A stretch of 64,000 bases of DNA from Ruminococcus sp. (lineage in GTDB: Bacteria > Bacillota > Clostridia > Oscillospirales > Ruminococcaceae), in assembly GCA_029062165.1 (NCBI GenBank), contig JAIDQQ010000015.1:1-64000 (forward strand). Direction: 5' to 3'. Shown here piece by piece: positions 31,040 through 41,766 of the stretch (positions are counted from its first letter, which is position 1; each line of letters starts with the position of its first letter). The notes under the pieces are model-generated. The model saw nothing but the letters and a program-made list of their open reading frames with translations, was not told the DNA's origin and searched no databases. A program made the position numbers and the translations under genes.

Positions 31040-32503
31040 ATGAATAAAAAAAAAATAATTGTTATGATTTCAGCACTGTGTATGATTTCAGCAGTATTTT
31101 CGGGTTGTGGGGATTCTGAAAAGAAAACTGATAAAAATTACGGTCTTGATGTCAGAAAACCTGCTGAAATTACCATATGGCACTATTATAACGGCGTTCA
31201 GCAGGAAATTTTTGACAAATCAGTAATTGAATTTAATGAAACAGTCGGACGTGAAAAAGGTATAGTAGTTGAGGCTTACAGCAAGGGCAGTATAGACGAA
31301 CTTTCAGCAGATGTCATAGCCTCTGTGAAACAGGATGTCGGTGCGGAAAAATTACCGGATATGTTTGCATCATATTCCGAAACAGCATACGTTGCCGATA
31401 AACTCGGTGTTGCCGTTGACATCTCGGAATACTTCACGGAAGACGAACTGGAAAAATACGTCGACAGCTACATAGAAGAGGGCAGAATAAGTGAAGACGG
31501 TGGTATTAAAATTTTCCCTACCGCAAAAAGTACGGAAATTATGATGCTTAATCTTACGGACTGGGAAAAATTCGCTTCTGTCGAAAACGTAACAACAGAT
31601 GACCTAAGTACATGGGAAGGTGTCGTCGATACCGCCGGAAAGTACTATAAATATACCGATAGTCTTACACCCGACGTACAAAACGATGGCAAGGCATTTT
31701 TCGGACGTGATTCTGTAGCTAATTATATGCTTGTCGGTGCAAAACAGCTCGGGGCGGAATTTGTCACACAGAAAGACGGTAAATTCATTCTTGATATTAA
31801 TAAGGAAGCCGTCCGGAGATTATGGGATAATTATTACGTACCGTATGTAAAGGGATATTTTACAGTACAGAGCCGTTTCCGGAGTGACGACGCCAAAACA
31901 GGTGATATAATAGCCCTTATATGTTCCACTACCGGAGCAGTATATTTTCCGGATTCCGTAACTATAGATGACGACTATTCCTATCCGATAGAAGCACTTG
32001 TAATGCCTGTACCTGACTTTGAGGGTACTCAACCATATCTTGTACAGCAGGGTGCAGGAATGGTTGTTACAAAATCTGACATGAAACATGAATACGCCTG
32101 TACGGTATTTCTTAAATGGTTCACGGAAACTGAAAGAAATATTTCATTCTGTACCGGTTCGGGATATATGCCTGTACAGAAAAGTGCAAATGATATAAAT
32201 CTGATAACGGATACTACAGCTACAGAAAATCAGATACTTACAGATACCCTGAAAGTCGCTATAGATGAGATAAACAATTATAACCTCTATACAACAAAGC
32301 CTTTCGACAATACCGCTGAAACAAGAAATTTCCTCGGCGATTATATTCAGGACACCGCACAGGATTCATACAATAAGGCTTATGAACGTATTCACAACGG
32401 TGAAGACCGTGAAGAAGTTCTTGAGGAATATATTTCAGATAAGGCTTTCGATAAATGGTACAATGAATTTTCAGCAGGTCTGCATGAAGCATCAGGTCTT
32501 TAA
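31040..32503 (+). CDS. Extracellular solute-binding lipoprotein (ABC family 1 type)
   Basis: 487 aa. The lipobox is VFSGC (Cys about residue 22). The mature protein looks like a family-1 sugar-binding protein: ITIWHYYNGVQQEIFDKSVIEFNE at the start, and a QGAGMVVTKSD hinge-side strand later. No permease or ATPase gene is next to it. The following gene, 32 nt downstream, is a membrane GGDEF-EAL protein, so this lipoprotein may deliver a ligand to that sensor and not to a transporter. The ATG at 31040 is chosen for the RBS AGGAGA and the signal peptide. Confidence 0.8.
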   Translation: MNKKKIIVMISALCMISAVFSGCGDSEKKTDKNYGLDVRKPAEITIWHYYNGVQQEIFDKSVIEFNETVGREKGIVVEAYSKGSIDELSADVIASVKQDVGAEKLPDMFASYSETAYVADKLGVAVDISEYFTEDELEKYVDSYIEEGRISEDGGIKIFPTAKSTEIMMLNLTDWEKFASVENVTTDDLSTWEGVVDTAGKYYKYTDSLTPDVQNDGKAFFGRDSVANYMLVGAKQLGAEFVTQKDGKFILDINKEAVRRLWDNYYVPYVKGYFTVQSRFRSDDAKTGDIIALICSTTGAVYFPDSVTIDDDYSYPIEALVMPVPDFEGTQPYLVQQGAGMVVTKSDMKHEYACTVFLKWFTETERNISFCTGSGYMPVQKSANDINLITDTTATENQILTDTLKVAIDEINNYNLYTTKPFDNTAETRNFLGDYIQDTAQDSYNKAYERIHNGEDREEVLEEYISDKAFDKWYNEFSAGLHEASGL

Positions 32504-32535
32504 AAAAATACCTGTATATTTTGAAAGGAGGTCAT

Positions 32536-35500
32536 ATGGAGCAGGATTTTAAAAAGTCGGAAAGAAAAAAAAATAAAGTACAGAAAATGCTTACACGAAT
32601 GCTTATACCCATGCTGATACTGATACTTTTTCAGCTTATTACATTTTTTTCTGTACTTGCAATAGGCGGTGAATTTTCTTTCATAAAAAAATATGCCTAT
32701 GATACGCTTGTTGAAAAAACAAGAAACAGAACAAGTTATGTTGAAAAGGAACTTTCACAGAAAATAACTTTTGTCAACGAACACGCTACGGAAATAAATA
32801 ATATAGTCCGTGAACGTCTTGCGGAAAACAATACGGATATTTCAGCACTTGCAACTGACAAGGAACTCAACAGGCAGATTATGGAAGATTCCGTTGACAG
32901 CATAATATATCTTCTTAGAAGAAGTCTCGCAAATGATGTGTTTATTATCCTCGAAACCGGTGACTTATACAACAACGGCGGAAAATCTGACAATAAAGCA
33001 GGTATGTATCTGCGAGACCTTGACACTTCAACGGATTCCGGCTATAAGGATTTACTTATGGAAATGGGGTATTCCTCTATATCAAAGGATTTCGGTATAA
33101 TTCTTGATTCCGGCTGGAAAGCCCGTATGGAAGTCGGGAACGACGACAGACAGAGTTATGACTTTTATTACAAGACTATACAGAATGCACAGGAAAATAA
33201 TACAACACCCATTGAACGTCTCGGCTACTGGAGCAGGTTTTCAAATATAAACCCGAACAGTGCCGGAAGTCTTAAATATACAGTACCTCTTATCGCTGAC
33301 GACGGTACAGTTTACGGCGTACTGGGAATAGGTCTCACTGAAAAGACCATACTTGCAAATCTTCCGCCTAATGATTTTGTAAGTGCAAGTGCCTGTTACG
33401 TACTGTGTAACGGTACGGACAATTCCGACGTTTTCAATATATGTATGCATTCCGGAGCATCTTTCGGAAGGCTTATCGGTTCGCAGACAACTTTAAGACC
33501 GTCCGGACAGATTGACGAGGAAATGTATAATTTTCCGCTTGATTCCGGTATAGATGCCGTCGGGAATATACAGACTATGAATTTATATAATTCAGAAAGC
33601 ATATACGTCGACGAGCAATGGTCATTGATTTCCGTTGCGGAAAAAAGTGACGTCCTTTTTGTTTTTACCAATCTTGTAAAAATGATGTTCATATCTGCAT
33701 TGATTTCCGTCGCCGTAAGTATAGTGGTTATGTCGATAGGTTGTAATACTATCGCAAAACCTATTTCCGCAGTAATAAAGACTATAAATTCCAAACGTGA
33801 ATACAATGAGGCTATAAGATTCCAGTCGACGAAAATTTACGAACTTGACCAGCTCACAGACGCTATAACACAGTTACAGATAAATGTACATAATTTTTCC
33901 TCACAGGTATCTAAGATGATTCGTATTGCAGATGTTGGCTTATGTACGTTCATGTACGACAGCATGGATGACAGTGTTTTTGTGGCACAGAGTATGCTGA
34001 AACTTCTTAATCTTTCTGTGAAGTATCAGGAAGATATCGTCATAAGCAGACAACTTTTCCTTGAAAACATAATCGCCGACGAAACACGTGAAATTATTAC
34101 GGATTGTCTTTCCAATAAGCTGTTTGATACAGAAACAAGTTTTTCCAAGGAATACTGTATCGAACATCCCGAAAAACCTACTGTATGGATGCGTATAAGT
34201 GTTGTATGTAACAGTAACAAGATTATCGGCGTACTTCAGGATATAACAAATACTATCCTTGAAAGACAGCGTATAGAATACGAACGTGACTACGACGGTA
34301 CAACAGGACTTCTTAACCGTCACGCATACTATCATAAAGTAAATGACATTTTCGCCAGTCCGGAAACAGCCGGTATAGCCTGTATCATAATGATTGACCT
34401 TGATAACCTCAAATACGTGAATGATACATACGGTCACGACTTCGGCGACGATTATATAAAGACTTCCGCAAACGTACTGAAAGAATTTAAAAAATATAAC
34501 AACGGTATTGTTTCAAGGCTTTCCGGCGACGAATTTAATGTATGTCTGTATGGTTATTCCTCGAAAAAAGAAATATGGGATATTGTTTCAACAGTCCGTG
34601 AAAAGCTCCGTAACAGTTACTGTCTGTTATCCGACGGTACACATTATAAGATAAGAGCAAGTGCCGGTATAGCGTGGTATCCTGACGATTCCACTTCACC
34701 GGAACTGCTTATGAAATATGCCGATTTTGCCATGTATACAATAAAGCATACCACCAAGGGCGAAATAACCGAGTTTGATATGAACGCATATGCCAAAGAT
34801 TCAGTACTTATTACAGGCGTTGAGGAAATGAATAAAATTATCGACGAATGCCGTATAAGATACGCATTTCACAGTATCATATCGGCACATACCGGCGAGA
34901 TTTACGGCTATGAGGCTCTTATGAGACCGCAATCAGCTATACTTCATTCACCGGCGGAACTTCTTAGGATTGCCAAAACAGGTGCTAAACTATATGAAAT
35001 AGAGCGTCTGACATGGATTGAAGCACTGAAGTCTTTCCGTAAACAGCGTGAAGCTGGTAACATTCCGGAAAACGCCTACATTTTCGTGAATACTATATCA
35101 AATGCCATTTTAGAACAATCTGATATAGACATAGTCGAAAATGAAAACAAGGATATTCTTTCAAAGATAGTCATGGAGATTACCGAAGGCGAAGAAGTTG
35201 ACGATACTATAAATATGCGTAAACTGAAACGTCTCGAAAAGTGGAAAGCACATCTTGCACTGGACGATTTCGGAACAGGTTACAACAGCGATTTTGCACT
35301 GATTACAATGCATCCGAATATCATTAAAATTGACCGTTCAATAATAAGCAGTTGCGACAAGGACGTTAGCAGACGTACTATTATTGAAAATATAGTCAAA
35401 CTGTCAAGAACACGTAATATAAAAGTACTTGCCGAGGGTGTGGAAACGGAATCGGAATTGAAAACCGTCATTGAATGTGGTGTAGACTTATTACAGGGAT

Positions 35501-35580
35501 ATTTTATAAACCGTCCTGTATTTGAGCCACAACCCATTACACAGGAAGTTGTTGACAAGATTATGAAATATCAGATATAA
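32536..35580 (+). CDS. Membrane sensor with GGDEF and EAL domains (c-di-GMP turnover)
   Basis: 1014 aa. TM1 lies at about 22-45 and a Cache-like extracytoplasmic region of about 300 aa follows. A second TM (about 380-405) leads to a linker and a PAS-like region (about 460-570). The GGDEF domain has TGLLNRHAYY, DLDNLKYVNDTYGH and an SGDEF active site. The EAL domain has YEALMRP, EITEGEE, LALDDFGTGYNS and LAEGVETE, with all usual metal and catalytic residues. It could both make and degrade c-di-GMP. The preceding solute-binding protein is its likely input. RBS AAAGGAGG. Confidence 0.9.
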   Translation: MEQDFKKSERKKNKVQKMLTRMLIPMLILILFQLITFFSVLAIGGEFSFIKKYAYDTLVEKTRNRTSYVEKELSQKITFVNEHATEINNIVRERLAENNTDISALATDKELNRQIMEDSVDSIIYLLRRSLANDVFIILETGDLYNNGGKSDNKAGMYLRDLDTSTDSGYKDLLMEMGYSSISKDFGIILDSGWKARMEVGNDDRQSYDFYYKTIQNAQENNTTPIERLGYWSRFSNINPNSAGSLKYTVPLIADDGTVYGVLGIGLTEKTILANLPPNDFVSASACYVLCNGTDNSDVFNICMHSGASFGRLIGSQTTLRPSGQIDEEMYNFPLDSGIDAVGNIQTMNLYNSESIYVDEQWSLISVAEKSDVLFVFTNLVKMMFISALISVAVSIVVMSIGCNTIAKPISAVIKTINSKREYNEAIRFQSTKIYELDQLTDAITQLQINVHNFSSQVSKMIRIADVGLCTFMYDSMDDSVFVAQSMLKLLNLSVKYQEDIVISRQLFLENIIADETREIITDCLSNKLFDTETSFSKEYCIEHPEKPTVWMRISVVCNSNKIIGVLQDITNTILERQRIEYERDYDGTTGLLNRHAYYHKVNDIFASPETAGIACIIMIDLDNLKYVNDTYGHDFGDDYIKTSANVLKEFKKYNNGIVSRLSGDEFNVCLYGYSSKKEIWDIVSTVREKLRNSYCLLSDGTHYKIRASAGIAWYPDDSTSPELLMKYADFAMYTIKHTTKGEITEFDMNAYAKDSVLITGVEEMNKIIDECRIRYAFHSIISAHTGEIYGYEALMRPQSAILHSPAELLRIAKTGAKLYEIERLTWIEALKSFRKQREAGNIPENAYIFVNTISNAILEQSDIDIVENENKDILSKIVMEITEGEEVDDTINMRKLKRLEKWKAHLALDDFGTGYNSDFALITMHPNIIKIDRSIISSCDKDVSRRTIIENIVKLSRTRNIKVLAEGVETESELKTVIECGVDLLQGYFINRPVFEPQPITQEVVDKIMKYQI

Positions 35581-35586
35581 AAAAAT

Positions 35587-35611
35587 ACCCCTTGTTATCG
35601 TGACAAGGGGT

Positions 35612-35617
<6 letters not shown>
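35587..35617 (+). terminator. Terminator after the GGDEF-EAL gene
   Basis: The 9-bp hairpin ACCCCTTGT/ACAAGGGGT is followed by GTTTTTG. Enolase lies convergent on the other side. Confidence 0.85.
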
Positions 35618-37003
<1,386 letters not shown>

Positions 37004-37034
37004 TCATATTTTTATTGTAAATTATTTATGAACA

Positions 37035-37066
37035 GACACACGTGTGTCCGGTATCAGTGATATAAT
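37035..37066 (+). promoter_or_regulatory. Promoter region of the WYL regulator with 14-bp palindrome
   Basis: GACACACGTGTGTC (37035-37048) is a perfect palindrome occupying the -35 position of a TATAAT at 37061-37066. It is GC-rich for this genome. It may be the regulator's own binding site. Confidence 0.6.
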
Positions 37067-37100
37067 ATACTTGAATTTAAAAGAAAGGAGGCGAATAAGT

Positions 37101-38072
37101 ATGAAAAATGACAGGGAAAAAAGAATACTGACAATATTTTTCAGGGCATTACATGGCGAAAGTCTTTCTGTAAAGAAACTTGCAATTGAATACGGACTTT
37201 CAAAAAAAAGTATAAGCCGTGATATGAACGTAATACACGAATTTCTTTCTGAAAACCGTGAACTATTGGGAAATACGGAACTTGTTTATTCACATAAGGA
37301 AAAAGCATACGTCCTCAACAATGACGAATTTCTTAAAAACAGCGAACTCTTCGCACTGGTAAAAATAATAATAGGGAGCAGGTCACTGAATAAAGAAGAC
37401 GTACTGAACATCATAAGCAAAATGAAAAAAGTTACTACCGTAAGTGACCGTCAAAAACTTGAAAAACTTATCAGAAAAGAAATATATCATTACCATGAAG
37501 TGAAATCTGATTGCCGGAGCGTCATAGACAATATATGGAAGATAGCTCAGGCTATTGAAAACAGTCAGGTACTTACGATAACTTACTACAAAATGAATCG
37601 TCAGGAAGTGAAACGTAAAATAAAACCTGTTTCGATAATGTTCAGCGAATACTACTTCTATATGATAGCGTATAAATATGAAGATTTGAATTTCAGACCG
37701 GTATATTTCCGTATAGACCGGATTTCTTCAATAACTGAAAATCATGAAAAATTTTCGCTTGCACGTGAACATAGTTTCGATGAGGGAGATTTAAGGGAAA
37801 AAAATCAGTTTATGTTCCCAGGGGAAAATATCCTGATATGTTTTGAGTTTTCGGGACTGTCATTACAGGCTATACTTGACCGCCTGCCGACTGCAAGAGT
37901 AGTCGAGAAGAAAGAAAACGGCGTAAGTGTAATTGAAGCAGAAGTAAACAACGGCAGAGGAATTTTAATGTATCTTCTTTCGCAAGGGGCGTGGGTGAAA
38001 GTAATTTCACCGGATTCCCTTATCGAAGACCTGAAAAAAGAAATAGAAAAAATGAACGCTCTGTATAAATAA
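37101..38072 (+). CDS. WYL-domain transcriptional regulator
   Basis: 323 aa. The N-terminal winged HTH is KILTIFFRALHGESLSVKKLAIEYGLSKKSISRDMNVI. The middle WYL domain (about 150-235) keeps the fold core ILTITYYKMNRQEVKRKIKPVSIMFSEYYFYMIAY, though the W-Y-L triplet itself is altered. A C-terminal WCX extension follows. WYL regulators sense ligands such as nucleic acids or nucleotides. The target is not clear from the neighbours (enolase, LRR protein). The ATG at 37101 has AAAGGAGG upstream. Confidence 0.85.
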   Translation: MKNDREKRILTIFFRALHGESLSVKKLAIEYGLSKKSISRDMNVIHEFLSENRELLGNTELVYSHKEKAYVLNNDEFLKNSELFALVKIIIGSRSLNKEDVLNIISKMKKVTTVSDRQKLEKLIRKEIYHYHEVKSDCRSVIDNIWKIAQAIENSQVLTITYYKMNRQEVKRKIKPVSIMFSEYYFYMIAYKYEDLNFRPVYFRIDRISSITENHEKFSLAREHSFDEGDLREKNQFMFPGENILICFEFSGLSLQAILDRLPTARVVEKKENGVSVIEAEVNNGRGILMYLLSQGAWVKVISPDSLIEDLKKEIEKMNALYK

Positions 38073-38108
38073 TAATGTAATCCGATGATAATTTTGTGAA
38101 AAAAAGAC

Positions 38109-38137
38109 TTGCTAAATCTGTCCGGATATGCTATAAT
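38109..38137 (+). promoter_or_regulatory. Promoter of the zinc-ribbon/LRR gene
   Basis: TTGCTA and TATAAT are separated by 17 nt. Confidence 0.7.
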
Positions 38138-38177
38138 AAACAAAGAGTATTTTTATATAATGGAGGCATACTTTATT

Positions 38178-39380
38178 ATGACACGTTTAGACTTAATAGA
38201 AATGGAATGTACATCTTGTAAAAATGTAATATTCGGTGACAAGAATGCTGAATACTGGTACTGTGGTATATGCGGAAAGCGTATTGATTTAAAGGCATCT
38301 GCTGAACTTCAGGAAAAAGAAAACAAACTCAAGGCAAAGGAAGCTGAACTTAAAATCAGGGAAAACGCTCTAAGAAAGAAAGAAGCTGAACTCAGAGAAA
38401 AAGAGGAAATTATAAAAGCTCTCGAAAACGGTGAGGAACTCATGAAACCTAAGGCACAGGCTACACCTACTTTCAAGGCTACAAAGACCGCTGACGGCGT
38501 TGTACCTACTCTTGTCAGACCTGATACTGTACTGAATAATCCGGAAATGAAATTCACTAATCTTGCCGGAGACGCAAATAAAAAATCTGAAATTCCTGCT
38601 CCGGTTAAACCTGTAACACCTGTACCGCCTGTCACACCGGTAACGCCAGCACCGGTTAAACCTGCTGAACCTGTACCGGTTAAACCTGAAATAAAACCGG
38701 AAATTCCTGTGGCTGAAAATGACGTATCAGCTTTACAGAACAAAAAACCGAAAGTTCAGACACCTGTAAGTGATGGCAAGCCTAAGGAATATGAAATTAA
38801 CGAACATACTTTAGTAAAATATAATACATTGAATCCTAATATCGTGAAAGTAAGTATTCCGGCAAATATATGGCGTATAGGTTCGGGAGCATTCAAGGGA
38901 AATACTAATATAACTTCCGTGGTATGCAGTGACAATATAAAGGAAATATGCGATTCTGCTTTTATGGATTGTACTTCACTTACGGAAATAAAACTTTCAA
39001 ATGAAATAACTAAAATTAATTTCAAGACTTTCAACGGTTGCGATAAGTTGAAATCTATAACTATTCCGGAAAACGTCAAGGAAATAATGTGCGATTCCAT
39101 GGTATGCGGTCTTGAGGAAATAGTTTTCAAGAATGCCCGTACTACATGGGAGCAGGCAAGTGATGCCGCTGACGCTTCATTTGCTATCGACAAGAACGGT
39201 AAGGGAAAAGGCGTAAACAGATTTATTTTCCGTGGTACAGAATACAAGGCTGTTGACGTTTTCAAGCATGGCTGTCTGACCAACTACTTCAAGGCAAACG
39301 GACTTTGTCAGTATTGCGGAAGTAAGTTCAGTTTCGTGAACGGTAAGTGTCCTAACTGCAAGACCAAGAAAGATTATTAA
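38178..39380 (+). CDS. Cytoplasmic zinc-ribbon / coiled-coil / BspA-type LRR protein
   Basis: 400 aa. Modules in order are: a zinc ribbon (CTSC ... CGIC, about 11-33), a charged coiled coil (about 40-85), a Pro/Val/Thr-rich linker (about 130-195), a BspA-like LRR_5 region (ITSVVCSDNIKEICDSAFMDCTSLTEIKL, about 230-310), and a second zinc ribbon at the end (CQYC ... CPNC). No signal peptide is present, whereas LRR_5 proteins are usually secreted. The two ribbons suggest binding to nucleic acid or protein inside the cell. The function is unknown. The ATG at 38178 has GGAGG 11 nt upstream. Confidence 0.75.
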   Translation: MTRLDLIEMECTSCKNVIFGDKNAEYWYCGICGKRIDLKASAELQEKENKLKAKEAELKIRENALRKKEAELREKEEIIKALENGEELMKPKAQATPTFKATKTADGVVPTLVRPDTVLNNPEMKFTNLAGDANKKSEIPAPVKPVTPVPPVTPVTPAPVKPAEPVPVKPEIKPEIPVAENDVSALQNKKPKVQTPVSDGKPKEYEINEHTLVKYNTLNPNIVKVSIPANIWRIGSGAFKGNTNITSVVCSDNIKEICDSAFMDCTSLTEIKLSNEITKINFKTFNGCDKLKSITIPENVKEIMCDSMVCGLEEIVFKNARTTWEQASDAADASFAIDKNGKGKGVNRFIFRGTEYKAVDVFKHGCLTNYFKANGLCQYCGSKFSFVNGKCPNCKTKKDY

Positions 39381-39394
39381 TCAGAGGTGACGTA

Positions 39395-40159
39395 ATGAAA
39401 TATACACAGGGAAAATATCTGATACTCGATAAAAAAAGTATAGCCCGTGAAATATACAGTTTTGTTATAAGCTGTCCGGAAGTAACGGAGATTGCAACCG
39501 CCGGACAGTTCGTACACATACGTACAGGAAATTTCACGCTCCGGAGACCTGTTTCAATATGCGGTATAGACAGAAAAAACGGTACACTCCGTATAGTATT
39601 TGAAGTCCGTGGAGCAGGTACGGAAGAAATATCCCGACTTAACAAGGGCGATTTAATTGATATGCTTGCACCTCTCGGACATGGTTTCACGATAAATCAG
39701 GACTTTAAAAAGGTAATCCTTATAGGTGGCGGAATAGGTACACCCCCTATGCTGTCACTTGCCGGAATATACGGCGAAAAAGCTACTGTAATAACAGGAT
39801 TCCGGAATGCCGGTGCTGTAATCTTACAGGAAGATTTCAGAAAAACCGGTGCGGAAGTGATACTGTGTACCGACGACGGTTCAACCGGTATACATGGCTT
39901 CGTCACACAACCGTTTTCGGAAATCGTAAAAAGTGCAGATGCCGTATACGCTTGCGGACCTATGCCTATGTTGAAGAGTATCGCCGGAATATGTAATGAA
40001 AATAACGTATTCTGCGAAATTTCACTGGAAGAGCGTATGGCTTGCGGAATAGGTGCTTGTTTAGGATGTGCGTGCCGTACAGTCCGTAACGACGAGGAAT
40101 ATTTTGCACACGTATGTAAAGACGGTCCTGTATTCAATGCAAAGGAGGTAATTTTTTAA
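39395..40159 (+). CDS. pyrK: Dihydroorotate dehydrogenase B, electron transfer subunit
   Basis: 254 aa. A FAD-binding barrel (RRPVSICGI for the isoalloxazine, then GAGTEEI) leads to an NAD-binding domain with GGGIGTPPMLSLAG. The C-terminal 2Fe-2S site has CGIGACLGCAC and a final Cys in HVCKDGPVF. With PyrD it forms the type 1B enzyme that oxidises dihydroorotate with NAD+ in pyrimidine synthesis. The stop overlaps the pyrD start (TAATG). Confidence 0.95.
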   Translation: MKYTQGKYLILDKKSIAREIYSFVISCPEVTEIATAGQFVHIRTGNFTLRRPVSICGIDRKNGTLRIVFEVRGAGTEEISRLNKGDLIDMLAPLGHGFTINQDFKKVILIGGGIGTPPMLSLAGIYGEKATVITGFRNAGAVILQEDFRKTGAEVILCTDDGSTGIHGFVTQPFSEIVKSADAVYACGPMPMLKSIAGICNENNVFCEISLEERMACGIGACLGCACRTVRNDEEYFAHVCKDGPVFNAKEVIF

Positions 40160-41070
40160 TGGCTGATTTGTCTGTGAATATATGCGGAATAGATTTCAAA
40201 AATCCGGTTATACCGGCTTCGGGCGTATTCGGATACGGCAGGGAATATGAAGAATTTTTCCCACTCGAAAAACTCGGCGGAATAGCTACAAAAGGTACTA
40301 CACTCAACAGGCGTACCGGTAATTTATCGCCTCGAATAGCTGAAACACCGTCGGGTATGCTGAACTCTGTAGGCTTACAGAATCCTGGTATTGACCATTT
40401 CATAAGTAAAGAGTTACCATATCTGCTTGAAAAAAATACAGTTATACTCGCAAATATAGCCGGTTCAACTCCGGAAGAATGCGTACAGGTTGCGGAAAAA
40501 CTCGAAAATACAGACGTTCATATGATAGAATTGAATATATCGTGTCCGAACGTAAAACAAGGAGGTGCAGCATTTGGTACGAGTTGTGAAATGGCATCGG
40601 AAGTGGTAAGTAAAGTCCGTAAGGCTACTACTAAACCGCTTGTTGTAAAGCTGTCGCCAAACGTAACGAGTATAACCGATATTGCAAAAGCCGTCGAAAG
40701 TGCTGGTGCAGATGCGGTATCACTTATAAATACGCTCCTCGGAATGCGTATCGACGTAAATACACGGAGACCTGTTTTAAGAAACAACGTCGGCGGTATG
40801 AGCGGACCGGCAGTTTTCCCGATAGCCGTCAGAATGGTATGGCAGGTTGCAAATGCCGTCAAGATTCCTGTTATTGGTATGGGCGGAGTTTCAAGCGGTA
40901 GGGACGCTATAGAATTAATGATGGCGGGTGCAAGTGCCGTACAGGTAGGAGCGGTCATATTTACTGACCCTTATGCACCGGTAAGAATTACAGAAGAAAT
41001 GAACAATTTTCTTGACAGTAAAAATATTTCCTCGGTGCGTGAAATTATCGGCACTGTCAGACCGTGGTGA
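40159..41070 (+). CDS. pyrD: Dihydroorotate dehydrogenase B, catalytic subunit
   Basis: 303 aa, class 1B DHODH. The N-terminus has FKNPVIPASGVFGYG, the FMN-phosphate loops are GMGGVSSGRDA and GASAVQVGA, and NISCPNVKQGG contains the conserved catalytic Cys region. RBS AAAGGAGG lies in the end of pyrK. The preceding pyrK confirms the NAD-linked type. ruvX starts 6 nt later. Confidence 0.95.
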   Translation: MADLSVNICGIDFKNPVIPASGVFGYGREYEEFFPLEKLGGIATKGTTLNRRTGNLSPRIAETPSGMLNSVGLQNPGIDHFISKELPYLLEKNTVILANIAGSTPEECVQVAEKLENTDVHMIELNISCPNVKQGGAAFGTSCEMASEVVSKVRKATTKPLVVKLSPNVTSITDIAKAVESAGADAVSLINTLLGMRIDVNTRRPVLRNNVGGMSGPAVFPIAVRMVWQVANAVKIPVIGMGGVSSGRDAIELMMAGASAVQVGAVIFTDPYAPVRITEEMNNFLDSKNISSVREIIGTVRPW

Positions 41071-41076
41071 AAATCT

Positions 41077-41511
41077 ATGATAATAATGTCTGTTGATTTC
41101 GGAGACTCCAGAACCGGTATAGCGGTATGCGGTAAGGCTGAACTTCTTGCAACGCCGGTATGTGTAATATCCGAAAAGAATTTTGATAAATGTATAGAAA
41201 AAACCGCTGTCCTTGCGAGAGAACAGCGGGTTGAAGAAATAGTCGTCGGCTACCCGAAAAATATGAACGGCACTATCGGTGAAAGGGCTGAAAAATGCCG
41301 TCTGTTTTCGGAAAGACTTGCGGAAATCGTTGACTGTCCGGTAACTCTGTGGGATGAGCGTTGTACTACTGTATCTGCACATAATATACTCAACGTAACT
41401 AATACGAGAGGGAAAAAGCGTAAGGCTGTTGTAGATGCTGTATCGGCAGTGATAATACTTGAAAGTTACATGGGTTATCGGAAAAACAAAGGGCTTTCGC
41501 CTACATTATGA
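41077..41511 (+). CDS. ruvX: RuvX/YqgF family pre-16S rRNA nuclease or Holliday junction resolvase
   Basis: 144 aa, standard size. VDFGDSRTGIAVC carries the first catalytic Asp, VVGYPKNMNGTIGERAEK the middle motif, and LWDERCTTVSA and VDAVSAVIILESYM the other acidic residues. YqgF proteins mature 16S rRNA 5' ends or resolve junctions, and the family assignment does not decide between these. It is placed at the end of the pyrK-pyrD operon and overlaps the convergent small gene by 11 bp. Confidence 0.9.
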   Translation: MIIMSVDFGDSRTGIAVCGKAELLATPVCVISEKNFDKCIEKTAVLAREQRVEEIVVGYPKNMNGTIGERAEKCRLFSERLAEIVDCPVTLWDERCTTVSAHNILNVTNTRGKKRKAVVDAVSAVIILESYMGYRKNKGLSPTL

Positions 41512-41686
41512 TTGACTTTATATCATCAATCAGGTGACTTGCGGATTTCAAAGTCTTTGCGGTATCTTTCTTGATACTGTATTTCTTTACAGGTGGGGCG
41601 GAACTTAAGGCATAGTAAGTGAAACCGGCAATCGCACCGGCAGTAGCTCCTTTTACAATTGATTTCATATTCATGTTCATTGTCAT
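41501..41686 (-). CDS. Small hypothetical protein with one membrane segment
   Basis: 61 aa. One short hydrophobic Gly/Ala-rich segment (GATAGAIAGFTYYAL) is followed by a Lys-rich tail, reminiscent of YtxH-type small envelope proteins but too short to assign. AGGAGA precedes the ATG (MTMNMNMK). Its 3' end overlaps ruvX on the other strand. It is likely real because of the RBS and composition; the function is unknown. Confidence 0.6.
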   Translation of the reverse strand: MTMNMNMKSIVKGATAGAIAGFTYYALSSAPPVKKYSIKKDTAKTLKSASHLIDDIKSIIM

Positions 41687-41766
41687 GTCTCCTGAACTTA
41701 TTTCCGGAAGTAATCCGGTATAGTTATTCTATGCCGTAAAATTTTCATTATACATGGTGATAAAAA

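Noticed and set aside
33940-34437. Antisense ORF of 165 aa inside the GGDEF-EAL gene
   Set aside because: It is a shadow of the real coding frame, with no RBS and low-complexity composition.
38309-38743. Gly/Ser/Phe-rich antisense ORF in the LRR gene
   Set aside because: It results from the reverse reading of Pro/Lys/Glu-rich codons of the linker and coiled coil.
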